A stretch of 64,000 bases of DNA, taken from contig CACWLP010000004.1 of NCBI GenBank assembly GCA_902761755.1, positions 18,428 through 82,427 on the forward strand. The letters are read 5' to 3'. Below the pieces are notes generated by a model, which made no database searches, was not told the origin of the DNA, and saw nothing but the letters and a program-made list of their open reading frames with translations. The translations under genes were made by a program, and so were the position numbers. Below, piece after piece: positions 38,083 through 45,999 of the stretch. The number at the start of each line of letters is the position of its first letter. Positions within the stretch are counted from its first letter, which is position 1. Source of the DNA: an uncultured Eubacteriales bacterium. Lineage in GTDB: Bacteria; Bacillota; Clostridia; Christensenellales; Aristaeellaceae.

Positions 38083-38412
38083 ATGGTGGATTATTCGTCC
38101 ATGGGAAAGCGCATGCGGATGAAGCGGCGTTCGCTGCGCATGTCCCAGGAGCAGCTGGCCCGTTCCATCAATATTTCCACGTCCTATTACGGCAATATTG
38201 AACGCGGCATCCGCATCCCCAGCATCGACACCCTGGTGGCCATTGCCAACGCGCTGGGCACCGGCGTAGATTTCTTCTTAAGCGAGAGCCTCACCTCTCC
38301 CCAACTCCAGCGCAGCCAGAGCGAGATCCGCGTGCTGTCCCGCTACCTCAAGGATCAGATCGCAGAATTGGATTACAGCGACGCGATGAAGGATATTTCC
38401 GAAGACGAATAG
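38083..38412 (+). CDS. XRE-family transcriptional regulator
   Basis: This is a 109-residue protein with an HTH_3 domain at about 8-65: GKRMRMKRRSLRMSQEQLA, SINISTSYYGNIERGIRIPS and LVAIANALGTGVDFFLSES. The C-terminal 40 residues are acidic (LDYSDAMKDISEDE) and may mediate dimerisation. The ATG at 38083 follows AAGGGGG and its own strong promoter. It precedes the ABC-F gene by 220 bp, but that gene has its own promoter, so a regulatory link is possible and not shown. Confidence 0.88.
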   Translation: MVDYSSMGKRMRMKRRSLRMSQEQLARSINISTSYYGNIERGIRIPSIDTLVAIANALGTGVDFFLSESLTSPQLQRSQSEIRVLSRYLKDQIAELDYSDAMKDISEDE

Positions 38413-38422
38413 TATTTTTTGC

Positions 38423-38451
38423 TTGCATTATGCCGCGCTATCGTTTATGAT
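38423..38451 (+). promoter_or_regulatory. Sigma-A promoter of the ABC-F gene
   Basis: TTGCAT (38423-38428) and TATGAT (38446-38451) are 17 bp apart. Predicted start is near 38458. Confidence 0.7.
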
Positions 38452-38479
38452 ATTTACAGAAACTGTTTGAAAGGGGTGG

Positions 38480-38589
38480 AAGGATGCGCATTTGATCGCT
38501 CTGCCGTCCGATTTTCAGGGATGCTCGTAAAGGGATTCACGCCCTTTATTTTGCGTCCATGCGGGCAGGTGCGATGCGCATCCTTTTTT
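38480..38589 (+). promoter_or_regulatory. ABC-F leader attenuator
   Basis: A perfect 12-bp long-range stem pairs AAGGATGCGCAT (38480-38491) with ATGCGCATCCTT (38574-38585), followed by a run of T. A second GGATGC (38519-38524) could compete for the same 3' arm, and AAAGGG/CCCTTT (38529-38547) forms an inner hairpin. The 5' arm contains the start of a three-codon ORF, so a ribosome held there would stop the terminator from forming. Ribosome-mediated attenuation is known for other ABC-F resistance genes. Confidence 0.7.
38484..38495 (+). CDS. Leader mini-ORF Met-Arg-Ile
   Basis: ATG CGC ATT TGA sits 7 nt after a GGGG-containing ribosome site (AAAGGGGTGG) and about 26 nt after the predicted transcription start. 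It overlaps the 5' arm of the attenuator stem. Its short length and position fit a ribosome-stalling sensor for antibiotics acting at the peptidyl-transferase centre. This is inferred from architecture only. Confidence 0.5.
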   Translation: MRI

Positions 38590-38634
38590 GCGTTGCGTCC
38601 TTTCCGCTGCCCGTGAACCTTTTGGGAGGATACC

Positions 38635-40137
38635 ATGGCGAAAATACAGATATCTCATTTGACTTTTGCCTATGAAGGCAGCCCCGACCTGATTTTTGAC
38701 GACGCTTCCTTTCAGCTGGATACCGATTGGAAGCTGGGCTTCATCGGGCGCAACGGCCGGGGAAAAACCACCCTGCTGCGCATCCTGTGCGGAGCGCTGG
38801 ATTCCCACGGCGCCGTCAGCGCCCCGGTGCGCTTCGATTACTATCCTTTCCCGGTGCCGGACCCCGGGCTCTCTCCCCTACAGCTGGCCGCTCAAATGGA
38901 CGAAAAGAATGAAACCTGGCGCTTTCTCCGGGAAGCGGATCAATTGGATATCGGCCCGGACTGCCTCAGCCGGCCCCTTTCCACCCTCTCCGGCGGCGAG
39001 CAGGCCAAGGTGCTGCTGGCGATCCTGTTTGCCAGGGAGAATCATTTTCTCCTGATCGACGAGCCTACCAATCACCTGGATATCGCCGGGCGGCAGGTGG
39101 TCAGCCGGTACCTGAACGGCAAAAAGGGGTTTATCCTCGTGTCCCACGACCGGGCTTTCCTGGACGGATGCGTGGACCATATCCTTTCCATCAACCGCGC
39201 CAGCATCGACGTTCAGAAGGGCAATTTCAGCACCTGGGAGGAAAACAAGCGCCGGCAGGATCAATTCAGCCTGGAGAAAAACGAAAAGCTGAAAAAAGAT
39301 ATTTCTTCCCTCCGCGCCGCCGCACGTCAGGCCCACGCCTGGGCGGACAAAGCGGAGAGCACCAAGATCGGCAACGTGCCCGGCGCCCACGAGCGGCCCA
39401 AAAACGCCCGTTCCTACGCCGGGGAAAAATCCCGCCGGATGCAGCAGCGCCGAAAGAACCTGGAAACCCGGATGGAAAAGGAAATCGGAGAAAAAGAAGG
39501 GCTATTGGACGATCTGGAAAAGGCGGACGATCTGAAAATCTTTCCGCTGACCCACCCGGCGGATGCGCTGATCCGATGCAAGGATATTCAGGTTTCCTAT
39601 GGCGGCGCGCCCGTGTTCCCTCCGCTTTCATTCACGCTCCGAAACGGCGAGATCCTGGCGCTGACGGGCAGGAACGGCTGCGGCAAATCCAGCGTGCTCA
39701 GGGCCATTGCCGGCGAAATTCCCCTTTCCGGCGGCGAATTGCGCCTGGCCAGCGGGCTGATTCTTTCCATCGTGCCCCAGCACGCCCACCTGTCCGGGAA
39801 TCTGCGGGATTATATCCGGGAATCAGGGGCTGACGAAACGCTGTTCAAAACCATCCTGCGCAAATTGGATTTTACCCGCGCGCAGTTTGACAAGGACATG
39901 GCCTCCTACAGCGCCGGCCAGCAGAAAAAGGTGCTCATCGCCCGAAGCCTGTGCCAGCAGGCGCATCTCTACCTGTGGGACGAGCCGCTCAATTACATCG
40001 ACGTCCTCTCCCGCATGCAGATCGAGCGCCTGATCTGCGCATTTCATCCCACCATGATCCTGGTGGAGCACGACGCGGCGTTCCTGCGCAATACGGGCGC
40101 CCGGCAGATCGATCTGGACAAAAGCGCCCGGCCGTAA
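38635..40137 (+). CDS. ABC-F ribosomal protection protein, Lsa type
   Basis: This is a 500-residue soluble protein with two ABC ATPase domains and no membrane segments. Domain 1 shows FIGRNGRGKTTLLRIL, LSTLSGGEQAKV and LLIDEPTNHLDI. Domain 2 shows LTGRNGCGKSSVLRAI, YSAGQQKKVLIA and LYLWDEPLNYIDV. Between them lies a long basic inter-domain linker (about 200-300) with AHAWADKAESTKIGN, the antibiotic-resistance-determining region style of Lsa/VmlR proteins. Such proteins act on the ribosomal E-site and displace lincosamides, pleuromutilins or streptogramin A. A leader attenuator precedes the gene, as expected for an inducible resistance factor. The actual drug spectrum cannot be read from the sequence. 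Confidence 0.9.
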   Translation: MAKIQISHLTFAYEGSPDLIFDDASFQLDTDWKLGFIGRNGRGKTTLLRILCGALDSHGAVSAPVRFDYYPFPVPDPGLSPLQLAAQMDEKNETWRFLREADQLDIGPDCLSRPLSTLSGGEQAKVLLAILFARENHFLLIDEPTNHLDIAGRQVVSRYLNGKKGFILVSHDRAFLDGCVDHILSINRASIDVQKGNFSTWEENKRRQDQFSLEKNEKLKKDISSLRAAARQAHAWADKAESTKIGNVPGAHERPKNARSYAGEKSRRMQQRRKNLETRMEKEIGEKEGLLDDLEKADDLKIFPLTHPADALIRCKDIQVSYGGAPVFPPLSFTLRNGEILALTGRNGCGKSSVLRAIAGEIPLSGGELRLASGLILSIVPQHAHLSGNLRDYIRESGADETLFKTILRKLDFTRAQFDKDMASYSAGQQKKVLIARSLCQQAHLYLWDEPLNYIDVLSRMQIERLICAFHPTMILVEHDAAFLRNTGARQIDLDKSARP

Positions 40138-40179
40138 TATAATGGCTGCGGATATTCTTCCGAAAGAGGTGTTTTTTCC

Positions 40180-41094
40180 GTGAAACCGCAGCTGGTCATC
40201 ATGGCCGCAGGGCTGGGCAGCCGCTTCGGCGGGCTCAAGCAGATGGCGCCCGTGGACGCCCAGGGCCATTGGATCATCGACTATTCCATCTTCGACGCCG
40301 TTCGCGCCGGCTTTGACAAGATCATCCTGATCGTTAAGCCCGAAAACGAGCAGCTTTTCCGCGACACCCTGGGCCGCCGCATCGGCAGCCGGGCCAATAT
40401 CGAATACGTGCATCAGCGGCCGGATCTCCTGCCTGCCGGGTTCACCGTTCCGGAAGGCCGGGTAAAGCCCTGGGGCACCGCCCACGCCGTGCTCTGCGCC
40501 AAGGACGCCATCACCGCGCCCTTCTCCGTGATCAATGCCGACGACTTTTACGGCAAAGGCGCCTTTGAAACGATCTACGCCTACCTCACCTCCGATCACC
40601 CGGCAAACGAATACGCCATGGTGGGCTACCGGGTGGAGAACACGCTGACGGAAAACGGCTCCGTGGCCCGGGGCGTATGCAATCTGGATGAAAACGGCCA
40701 ATTCCTCACCGGCATCACCGAGCGCACCCGGGTGGAGCCCCGGGAGGGCGGCGCTGCCTTCACCGAGGACGGCGGAAATACCTATACCTTCCTCCCGGCT
40801 GGCACCACGGTTTCCATGAATTTCTGGGGCTTCCCGCCGGAGATCCTCAAAGAATTCGAGGATCGCTTTCCCGTTTTCCTGAAAGAAAACCTGCCCAAAA
40901 ACCCGTTGAAGTGCGAGTACTTCCTGCCCCTGATCCCCAATCAGATGATTGCAGAAGGCAAGGCGCGGGTGCGTGTGCTGCCCTGCAGGGAAAAATGGTA
41001 CGGCGTCACCTACCAGCCCGATATGCCCGCCTTCCAGGCCGCCATCCGCCGTATGCAGGAAAACGGCCTCTATCCCGAAAACCTGTGGGGCTGA
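40180..41094 (+). CDS. Nucleotidyltransferase (NTP_transferase family)
   Basis: This is a 304-residue cytosolic enzyme starting on GTG 40180 after AAAGAGG. The N-terminal VIMAAGLGSRFGGLKQMAPV is the nucleotide-binding signature of sugar-1-phosphate nucleotidyltransferases. INADDFYGKGAFE supplies the metal-binding Asp, and GTAHAVLCAKDAI fits the family's base-binding segment. The C-terminus is short and lacks a left-handed beta-helix. The sugar substrate is not identifiable. It starts 42 nt after the ABC-F gene and may be read from the same promoter; a terminator follows. Confidence 0.85.
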   Translation: MKPQLVIMAAGLGSRFGGLKQMAPVDAQGHWIIDYSIFDAVRAGFDKIILIVKPENEQLFRDTLGRRIGSRANIEYVHQRPDLLPAGFTVPEGRVKPWGTAHAVLCAKDAITAPFSVINADDFYGKGAFETIYAYLTSDHPANEYAMVGYRVENTLTENGSVARGVCNLDENGQFLTGITERTRVEPREGGAAFTEDGGNTYTFLPAGTTVSMNFWGFPPEILKEFEDRFPVFLKENLPKNPLKCEYFLPLIPNQMIAEGKARVRVLPCREKWYGVTYQPDMPAFQAAIRRMQENGLYPENLWG

Positions 41095-41113
41095 TCCCTC
41101 CCCGCCCATCATC

Positions 41114-41140
41114 CGCCGGAAACGATTTCCGGCGTTTTTT
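41114..41140 (+). terminator. Intrinsic terminator of the nucleotidyltransferase gene
   Basis: A perfect stem CGCCGGAAA-CGA-TTTCCGGCG is followed by TTTTTT. Confidence 0.9.
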
Positions 41141-41192
41141 ATGTTTTTTGAAATTTTACGGAGAGTTTTCCGCTTCTCCATGCTCTTATTGA

Positions 41193-41206
41193 TGTAACGC
41201 GTTACA
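41193..41206. promoter_or_regulatory. Perfect palindrome upstream of the ECF sigma gene
   Basis: TGTAACGCGTTACA is a perfect 14-bp palindrome 20 nt before the sigma-factor ATG, just upstream of its AAGGATG ribosome site. It may be an operator or an RNA hairpin near the SD. I could not place a convincing -35/-10 pair for this transcript. Confidence 0.45.
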
Positions 41207-41226
41207 AACGAAGGATGTGATGAACG

Positions 41227-41706
41227 ATGCAGGCTGGAGTGACAATAGCGCAATGGTTTGCCGATACGGTGACAAACTGCCGGCTTTCCATGTATCGGGT
41301 TGCCCGGGTCATGACCCGTTCCGACGCGGACGCCGAAGACGCCGTTTCCGCAGCCACCGTCAGCGCTTGGGAACACGTTGGGAAGCTAAGAAACAAAGAG
41401 GCGCTGCCCGGTTACCTGATGCGCTGTACGGTAAATGCCTGCCATCTCATCTTAAGGAGGAAGCAAAGAGAAACCGCTGCGGACGATCTGGAGACTTTAT
41501 TCCAACCGAATGTAGCTGAAACGCCTCTCTGGATGTATCTGAGCAGGCTTCCCGAAAAATTCTCCCTGCCCCTTCAGCTTCGCTACGGCGAAAACCTCTC
41601 TCTGGAGGATACCGCCAGCATCCTTCGCATCCCCAAAGGCACCGTCTCCTCCCGCTGCAGCCGGGGGTTGGAGATCTTGAGATCACAGCTTGGAAAGGAG
41701 GAATGA
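41227..41706 (+). CDS. ECF-type RNA polymerase sigma factor
   Basis: This is a 159-residue protein with the two conserved ECF regions. Region 2 spans about 10-70 (MYRVARVMTRSDADAEDAVS, then a helix with TVSAWEHVGKLRN). Region 4 spans about 100-155 (LSRLPEKFSLPLQLRYGENL, LEDTASILRIPKGTVSSRCS with the HTH). It ends 3 nt before a single-pass membrane protein gene, the usual sigma/anti-sigma arrangement. It probably directs an envelope or stress regulon including its own operon; the inducing signal is unknown. Confidence 0.92.
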   Translation: MQAGVTIAQWFADTVTNCRLSMYRVARVMTRSDADAEDAVSAATVSAWEHVGKLRNKEALPGYLMRCTVNACHLILRRKQRETAADDLETLFQPNVAETPLWMYLSRLPEKFSLPLQLRYGENLSLEDTASILRIPKGTVSSRCSRGLEILRSQLGKEE

Positions 41707-41709
41707 GGC

Positions 41710-42906
41710 ATGAACGATCAAGACCTGATCCGTCGGATAACCCATGAACAGCCCCTTCCTCCCAAAGGCTTTGAGGCCCGGCAGGAAAATCTGCTCCACG
41801 GCCTCATAGGAAAGGAAGGAAAGAACATGAGAAAGAAAACGAGCGTTGCCCTAATCATGGCGCTGGCGCTGTGCCTGATCCTTACCGCCGTAGCTGTGGC
41901 GGAAATCAGCGGGTACAGTATCCTGAGCTTCCTGGAGAGCAGGAACGCACTGACTCCTGAAACGGAACAGCTGATCCAACCCGTGGAAGGTGCTTCTCAA
42001 ATCATACCCGGCATGGCGGAGGTTTCCCTCCTGGAAACCCTCTTTGACGGCCGCAGCGCCATGATAACGCTTCGGCTAAAGCCCCTGCGCGATGATATTT
42101 TCCTGATTCCGGATAGCTGGATAGATATGAGCATTGATACGTTGATTCCTGACGCAGGCGAGGATTTTACCGTAGATTACGCGCGTCAAAGGAACCTGCA
42201 GCCGATTTCCGTTCGGATCGATATGACCTTTGATGCGCCCAACGCAGAGCCTGAATACTGCAATAATTTTGAAGGCCGTGTGGCGGCGGACGGTTCACTG
42301 ACGCTGATTGCCCGCACTCAATGCGAATCGGAAACCGAATCATTAGCGTGCCTCTTAAATATTCGTTTGATCCCCGTGCTCTGGGTCAGCGAATATGACT
42401 CCTTTAAGGATTATGAAGCATATATGTTTGCTGAGGCAGAAAAAGAGGGGGTCTATCATTCCGTGTATCCTCTGGATTTTGATTACGAACATGAATCAGA
42501 CTGCATGTTGGCAGCAACGCTGGAAAGCGGCAGCGTCAAATGGCAGGCACGGAACAAAGAGGCCATCCCCTTCCCGTCTCTCGGCGTTACCATCACTGAT
42601 CTGAAGCTGGAGGGATATGCGCTTTCCACCCGAATAACCGCTACCTTCCAGGTGACTGATCCGGAGACTTATAAAATGACGGATGACGGCGTTTGGATCA
42701 GGGTTTTGGACGCAAACGGTGAAGACATGGAATCCGAATTGAGCAACGGCGGTGAAAGCACTTTTCCTGATGATAATGGCATCTTTACGCAGCTTGACAG
42801 CATAAAAGCCATGGATGATGCGCCGGAAACGCTTGTCCTGCACGTCTATAACTGCTGGGACAAGGAGATGTGCCAGGATCAGACCGTCGAATTGATTACG
42901 GAATAA
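41710..42906 (+). CDS. Putative anti-sigma factor, single-pass membrane protein
   Basis: This is a 398-residue protein starting 3 nt after the sigma-factor stop. Residues 1-43 are cytosolic (MNDQDLIRRITHEQPLPPKG), with no visible zinc motif HxxxCxxC. One membrane helix follows (about 44-64, TSVALIMALALCLILTAVAVA). The 330-residue outer part is acidic and beta-rich, in the style of DUF4179/DUF5643-type ectodomains. Position, topology and size suggest that it holds the ECF factor until an outside signal is sensed. This is inferred from context, and the cytosolic part is very short for a sigma-binding domain. Confidence 0.7.
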   Translation: MNDQDLIRRITHEQPLPPKGFEARQENLLHGLIGKEGKNMRKKTSVALIMALALCLILTAVAVAEISGYSILSFLESRNALTPETEQLIQPVEGASQIIPGMAEVSLLETLFDGRSAMITLRLKPLRDDIFLIPDSWIDMSIDTLIPDAGEDFTVDYARQRNLQPISVRIDMTFDAPNAEPEYCNNFEGRVAADGSLTLIARTQCESETESLACLLNIRLIPVLWVSEYDSFKDYEAYMFAEAEKEGVYHSVYPLDFDYEHESDCMLAATLESGSVKWQARNKEAIPFPSLGVTITDLKLEGYALSTRITATFQVTDPETYKMTDDGVWIRVLDANGEDMESELSNGGESTFPDDNGIFTQLDSIKAMDDAPETLVLHVYNCWDKEMCQDQTVELITE

Positions 42907-42921
42907 CTGAGTGAAAAACAA

Positions 42922-42952
42922 GGCCCGCGATTCGCTCGCGGGCCATTTGTTT
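42922..42952. terminator. Bidirectional terminator between convergent genes
   Basis: The stem GGCCCGCGA/TCGCGGGCC with a 5-base loop lies 15 nt after the anti-sigma gene. It is followed by ATTTGTTTT on the plus strand and by TTGTTTTT on the minus strand. Confidence 0.75.
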
Positions 42953-42962
42953 TACTGCAAGA

Positions 42963-44048
42963 TCAATACTGGAAAAGCAGCGGCAGGAAATCATGGATGC
43001 AGCGCCGCCACACGCCCCAGTCGTGCCCGCCGGGATAGGTTTTCCGGATCATGTCCACGCCTTTTTCCTTCACGAATTCGTCGTCCGCGGCAAAGGCGCT
43101 GAAATACTGATCCTCCGTGCCCATTGCCCGGAAAAAGACCCGGAAGCTCCGGCTGAATGTTTCTTTATCGTCCAGCAGCTTCACGTGATCGTTGGGGATC
43201 TCCGGCCGCGGGAAGCGCAGGAACCCGCTGAACAGCCCGGCATAGCCGAACAGATCCGGATTGCTGAGGGTGACGATGCTGGTTTGGAAGCTGCCCATGC
43301 TCAATCCGGCCATGGCACGGTGCCACTTATCCGTCAGCACGGGATACTTGCTTTCGATGAAGGGGATCAGATCCTTCAGCAGCACTTGGGGGAACAGCAT
43401 CCGGCCCATCAGCGGCTCGGTATCCTTGCCCTGGGTCATGCCGTTGCCCATGACGATGATCATTTCCCGCATTTTTCCGTCCGCCAGCAGCCGGTCGGCG
43501 ATCCGGCCCAGATGGCCCTGATACACCCAGCCCGTTTCGTTTTCCCCGTAGCCGTGCTGCAGATACAGAACGGGATACTTTTTCTTCGGGTCATAGCTCG
43601 CCGGAGTATACACCAGGCAGACTTCCTGCTTGCCGGTGACGGAGGAATCAAAATAATGCCGGGTCACCGCGCCGTGGGGAACGCCCTCCAGAGCGCCCCA
43701 TTCTTCTTCCCCGGGCACGGGGATATCCAGGAAATTCATGGGCCGGCAGCAGCCGTAGCCGATGGGCAGATAGGGGCACAGCACGTCCGCCCCGTCCACC
43801 TTCAGAAAGAAATACTGGAAGCCGCGGCCCAGGTCCACGGTGCCTTCCCATTCCTCGTCCGTCACTTTCTCAAGCGGATGCATCCGCCCGAACTGATCCA
43901 GCGCCACTTCCTTGGCGTTGGGCGCTTTCACCCGCACCGTCACCCGCCCGTCCGGCAGGATCTCATATCCCTGGTTCCCGTCCCGGCTGGGCTCTCCCCA
44001 GTACGGATCGAAGGATACCGCCGTATCCAGCGGCCATTGCTTTTTCAT
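42963..44048 (-). CDS. Esterase, CE1/Esterase-D-like, with N-terminal Ig-like domain
   Basis: This is a 361-residue protein starting at ATG 44048 (MKKQWPLDTAV) behind GGAGAG; longer in-frame starts lack a ribosome site. Residues about 15-95 form a CBM48/Ig-like sandwich (VTVRVKAPNAKEVALDQF). The alpha/beta hydrolase follows with YPVLYLQHGYGENETGWVY (oxyanion side), the nucleophile elbow AGLSMGSFQT (Ser) and the C-terminal YPGGHDWGVWRRCIHDFLP (His). This architecture is usual for feruloyl or acetyl-xylan esterases and related carbohydrate esterases. No signal peptide is present, so it probably acts on imported oligosaccharides. No other sugar-degrading genes lie nearby. Confidence 0.85.
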   Translation of the reverse strand: MKKQWPLDTAVSFDPYWGEPSRDGNQGYEILPDGRVTVRVKAPNAKEVALDQFGRMHPLEKVTDEEWEGTVDLGRGFQYFFLKVDGADVLCPYLPIGYGCCRPMNFLDIPVPGEEEWGALEGVPHGAVTRHYFDSSVTGKQEVCLVYTPASYDPKKKYPVLYLQHGYGENETGWVYQGHLGRIADRLLADGKMREMIIVMGNGMTQGKDTEPLMGRMLFPQVLLKDLIPFIESKYPVLTDKWHRAMAGLSMGSFQTSIVTLSNPDLFGYAGLFSGFLRFPRPEIPNDHVKLLDDKETFSRSFRVFFRAMGTEDQYFSAFAADDEFVKEKGVDMIRKTYPGGHDWGVWRRCIHDFLPLLFQY

Positions 44049-44156
44049 GTTTTTCTCTCCTTTCCCCCGATGCAGTATTTTTTTCAATATATCAAATCCC
44101 CGCCGGGCATACAAGCCCTTCGCCCGGCACATCGCAACGATTGATCAGGCGGCAGC

Positions 44157-44186
44157 AAAAACGGCGGACGCTTCCGCGTCCGCCGT
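44157..44186 (-). terminator. Intrinsic terminator of pckA
   Basis: On the minus strand ACGGCGGACGC-GGAA-GCGTCCGCCGT is followed by TTTTGC, 11 nt after the pckA stop. Confidence 0.88.
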
Positions 44187-44196
44187 CCATGTTATT

Positions 44197-45810
44197 TTAC
44201 AGCTGAGGGCCGGCAGGAACCAGGGCCTTGCCCGCTTCGTTGCCTTCGTACTTGACGAAGTTCTTGATGAAGCGGCCCGCCAGATCCTTGGCCTTTTCAT
44301 CCCACACCTTGGGATCGGCGTAGGTATCCCGGGGATCCAGGATGCCGCTGTCCACGCCGGGCAGGGCAGTGGGCACTTCAAAGTTGAAGTACGGGATCTT
44401 CTTGGTGGGGGCGTTGAGGATATCGCCGTTGAGGATGGCGTCGATGATGCCGCGGGTATCCTTGATGGAGATGCGCTTGCCGGTTCCGTTCCAGCCGGTG
44501 TTCACCAGGTAAGCCTTGGCGCCGCTCTTTTCCATTTTCTTGACCAGCTCTTCCGCGTACTTGGTGGGATGCAGCTCCAGGAAGGCCTGGCCGAAGCAGG
44601 CGGAGAAGGTGGGCGTGGGCTCGGTGATGCCGCGCTCGGTGCCGGCCAGCTTGGCGGTGAAGCCGGAGAGGAAGTAATACTTCGTCTGTTCCGGCGTCAG
44701 CACGGAAACGGGGGGCAGCACGCCGAAAGCGTCGGCGGAGAGGAAAATCACGTTCTTGGCGTCCGGGCCGGCAGAGGTGGGCCGCACGTTCTTGACGATC
44801 TTCTCGATGTGCTCGATGGGATAGGAAACGCGGGTGTTCTCGGTGACGGACTTGTCGGCGAAATCGATCTTGCCGTTTTCGTCCAGCGTCACGTTCTCCA
44901 GCAGCGCGTCCCGGCGGATGGCGTTGTAGATATCGGGCTCGCTGTCCTTATCCAGGTTGATGACTTTGGCGTAGCAGCCGCCTTCAAAGTTGAATACGCC
45001 GTTGTCGTCCCAGCCGTGCTCGTCGTCGCCGATCAGCAGGCGCTTGGGATCGGTGGACAGGGTGGTTTTGCCGGTACCGGAGAGGCCGAAGAAGATGGCG
45101 GTGTTTTCGCCCTTCATATCGGTGTTGGCGGAGCAGTGCATGCTGGCGATGCCTTTGAGGGGCAGATAGTAGTTCATCATGGAGAACATGCCCTTCTTCA
45201 TTTCGCCGCCGTACCAGGTGTTCAGAATCACCTGCTCCCGGCTGGTGACGTTGAAGGCCACCACGGTTTCGCTGTTGAGGCCCAGTTCCTTATACTGTTC
45301 GCACTTGGCCTTGGAAGCGGTGTACACGATGAAATCCGGCTCAAAGGTGGCTTCCTCTTCCTTGGTGGGCTTGATGAACATGTTGCGCACGAAATGGGCC
45401 TGCCAGGCCACTTCCATCATGAAGCGGACGGCCATGCGGGTGTCCTTGTTGGCGCCGCAGAAGGCGTCCACCACGTACAGCTTTTTGTTGCTCAGCTGCT
45501 TTTTGGCCAGGCCTTTCACGATTTCCCAGGTTTCCTGGGTCATGGGGTGGTTGTCGTTCTTATATTCGGGGGTGGTCCACCACACGGTGTCCTTGCTGTT
45601 TTCGTCCATGACGATGTACTTGTCCTTGGGGGAGCGGCCGGTATAAACGCCGGTCATCACGTTGACGGCGCCCAGTTCGCTTTCCTTGCCCACGTCATAG
45701 CCCGTGAGGGTGGGGTCCATTTCGTCCTTGTACAGGGATTCGTAGGACGGATTGTAGATGATTTCCTTGGTGCCGGTAATGCCGTACCTGGTCAGATCGA
45801 TGTTCGCCAT
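44197..45810 (-). CDS. pckA: Phosphoenolpyruvate carboxykinase (ATP)
   Basis: This is a 537-residue cytosolic enzyme interconverting oxaloacetate and PEP with ATP/ADP. Signatures are [12 protein letters not shown] (substrate loop), the kinase-1a P-loop [16 protein letters not shown] (about 235-250), [21 protein letters not shown] with metal-binding Asp, and [11 protein letters not shown]. Length is normal for the ATP-dependent family. It is monocistronic with its own consensus promoter, an operator-like palindrome after the -10 box and a strong terminator. In anaerobes it may run in the carboxylating direction; that cannot be decided here. Confidence 0.98.
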   Translation of the reverse strand: MANIDLTRYGITGTKEIIYNPSYESLYKDEMDPTLTGYDVGKESELGAVNVMTGVYTGRSPKDKYIVMDENSKDTVWWTTPEYKNDNHPMTQETWEIVKGLAKKQLSNKKLYVVDAFCGANKDTRMAVRFMMEVAWQAHFVRNMFIKPTKEEEATFEPDFIVYTASKAKCEQYKELGLNSETVVAFNVTSREQVILNTWYGGEMKKGMFSMMNYYLPLKGIASMHCSANTDMKGENTAIFFGLSGTGKTTLSTDPKRLLIGDDEHGWDDNGVFNFEGGCYAKVINLDKDSEPDIYNAIRRDALLENVTLDENGKIDFADKSVTENTRVSYPIEHIEKIVKNVRPTSAGPDAKNVIFLSADAFGVLPPVSVLTPEQTKYYFLSGFTAKLAGTERGITEPTPTFSACFGQAFLELHPTKYAEELVKKMEKSGAKAYLVNTGWNGTGKRISIKDTRGIIDAILNGDILNAPTKKIPYFNFEVPTALPGVDSGILDPRDTYADPKVWDEKAKDLAGRFIKNFVKYEGNEAGKALVPAGPQL

Positions 45811-45871
45811 GATGCACTTACCTCTCTTCTATATTTGATCACAGGATTGGAAATATACGGGGTCGGCTGCC

Positions 45872-45886
45872 GTTGGCAACGCCAAC
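45872..45886. promoter_or_regulatory. Palindrome in the pckA leader
   Basis: GTTGGC-AAC-GCCAAC is a perfect 6-3-6 inverted repeat 13 bp after the -10 box, close to the expected transcription start. It is a plausible repressor operator for a carbon-responsive regulator. Confidence 0.5.
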
Positions 45887-45899
45887 TTCAACCGGCTAC

Positions 45900-45928
45900 A
45901 TTATATCACAGCGTTTTCATGGGGTCAA
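45900..45928 (-). promoter_or_regulatory. Sigma-A promoter of pckA
   Basis: On the minus strand TTGACC (45923-45928) and TATAAT (45900-45905) are 17 bp apart. The leader to the ATG is about 85 nt. Confidence 0.85.
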
Positions 45929-45963
45929 TTCGGAATATCTGTCGTAAAATCGGCCAAAGACAA

Positions 45964-45999
45964 CAAAAAAAGCGCCCGTCAGCCCATAGACTGACAGGC
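45964..45999 (-). terminator. Intrinsic terminator of the yicC-rsmA operon
   Basis: On the minus strand GCCTGTCAG pairs with CTGACGGGC (one U-G) and is followed by GCTTTTTTT. The rsmA stop codon lies inside the loop and stem region. Confidence 0.85.

Noticed and set aside
38419-38616. A 65-codon ORF in the ABC-F leader
   Set aside because: It starts before the predicted transcription start and has no ribosome site. The mini-ORF at 38484 has one.
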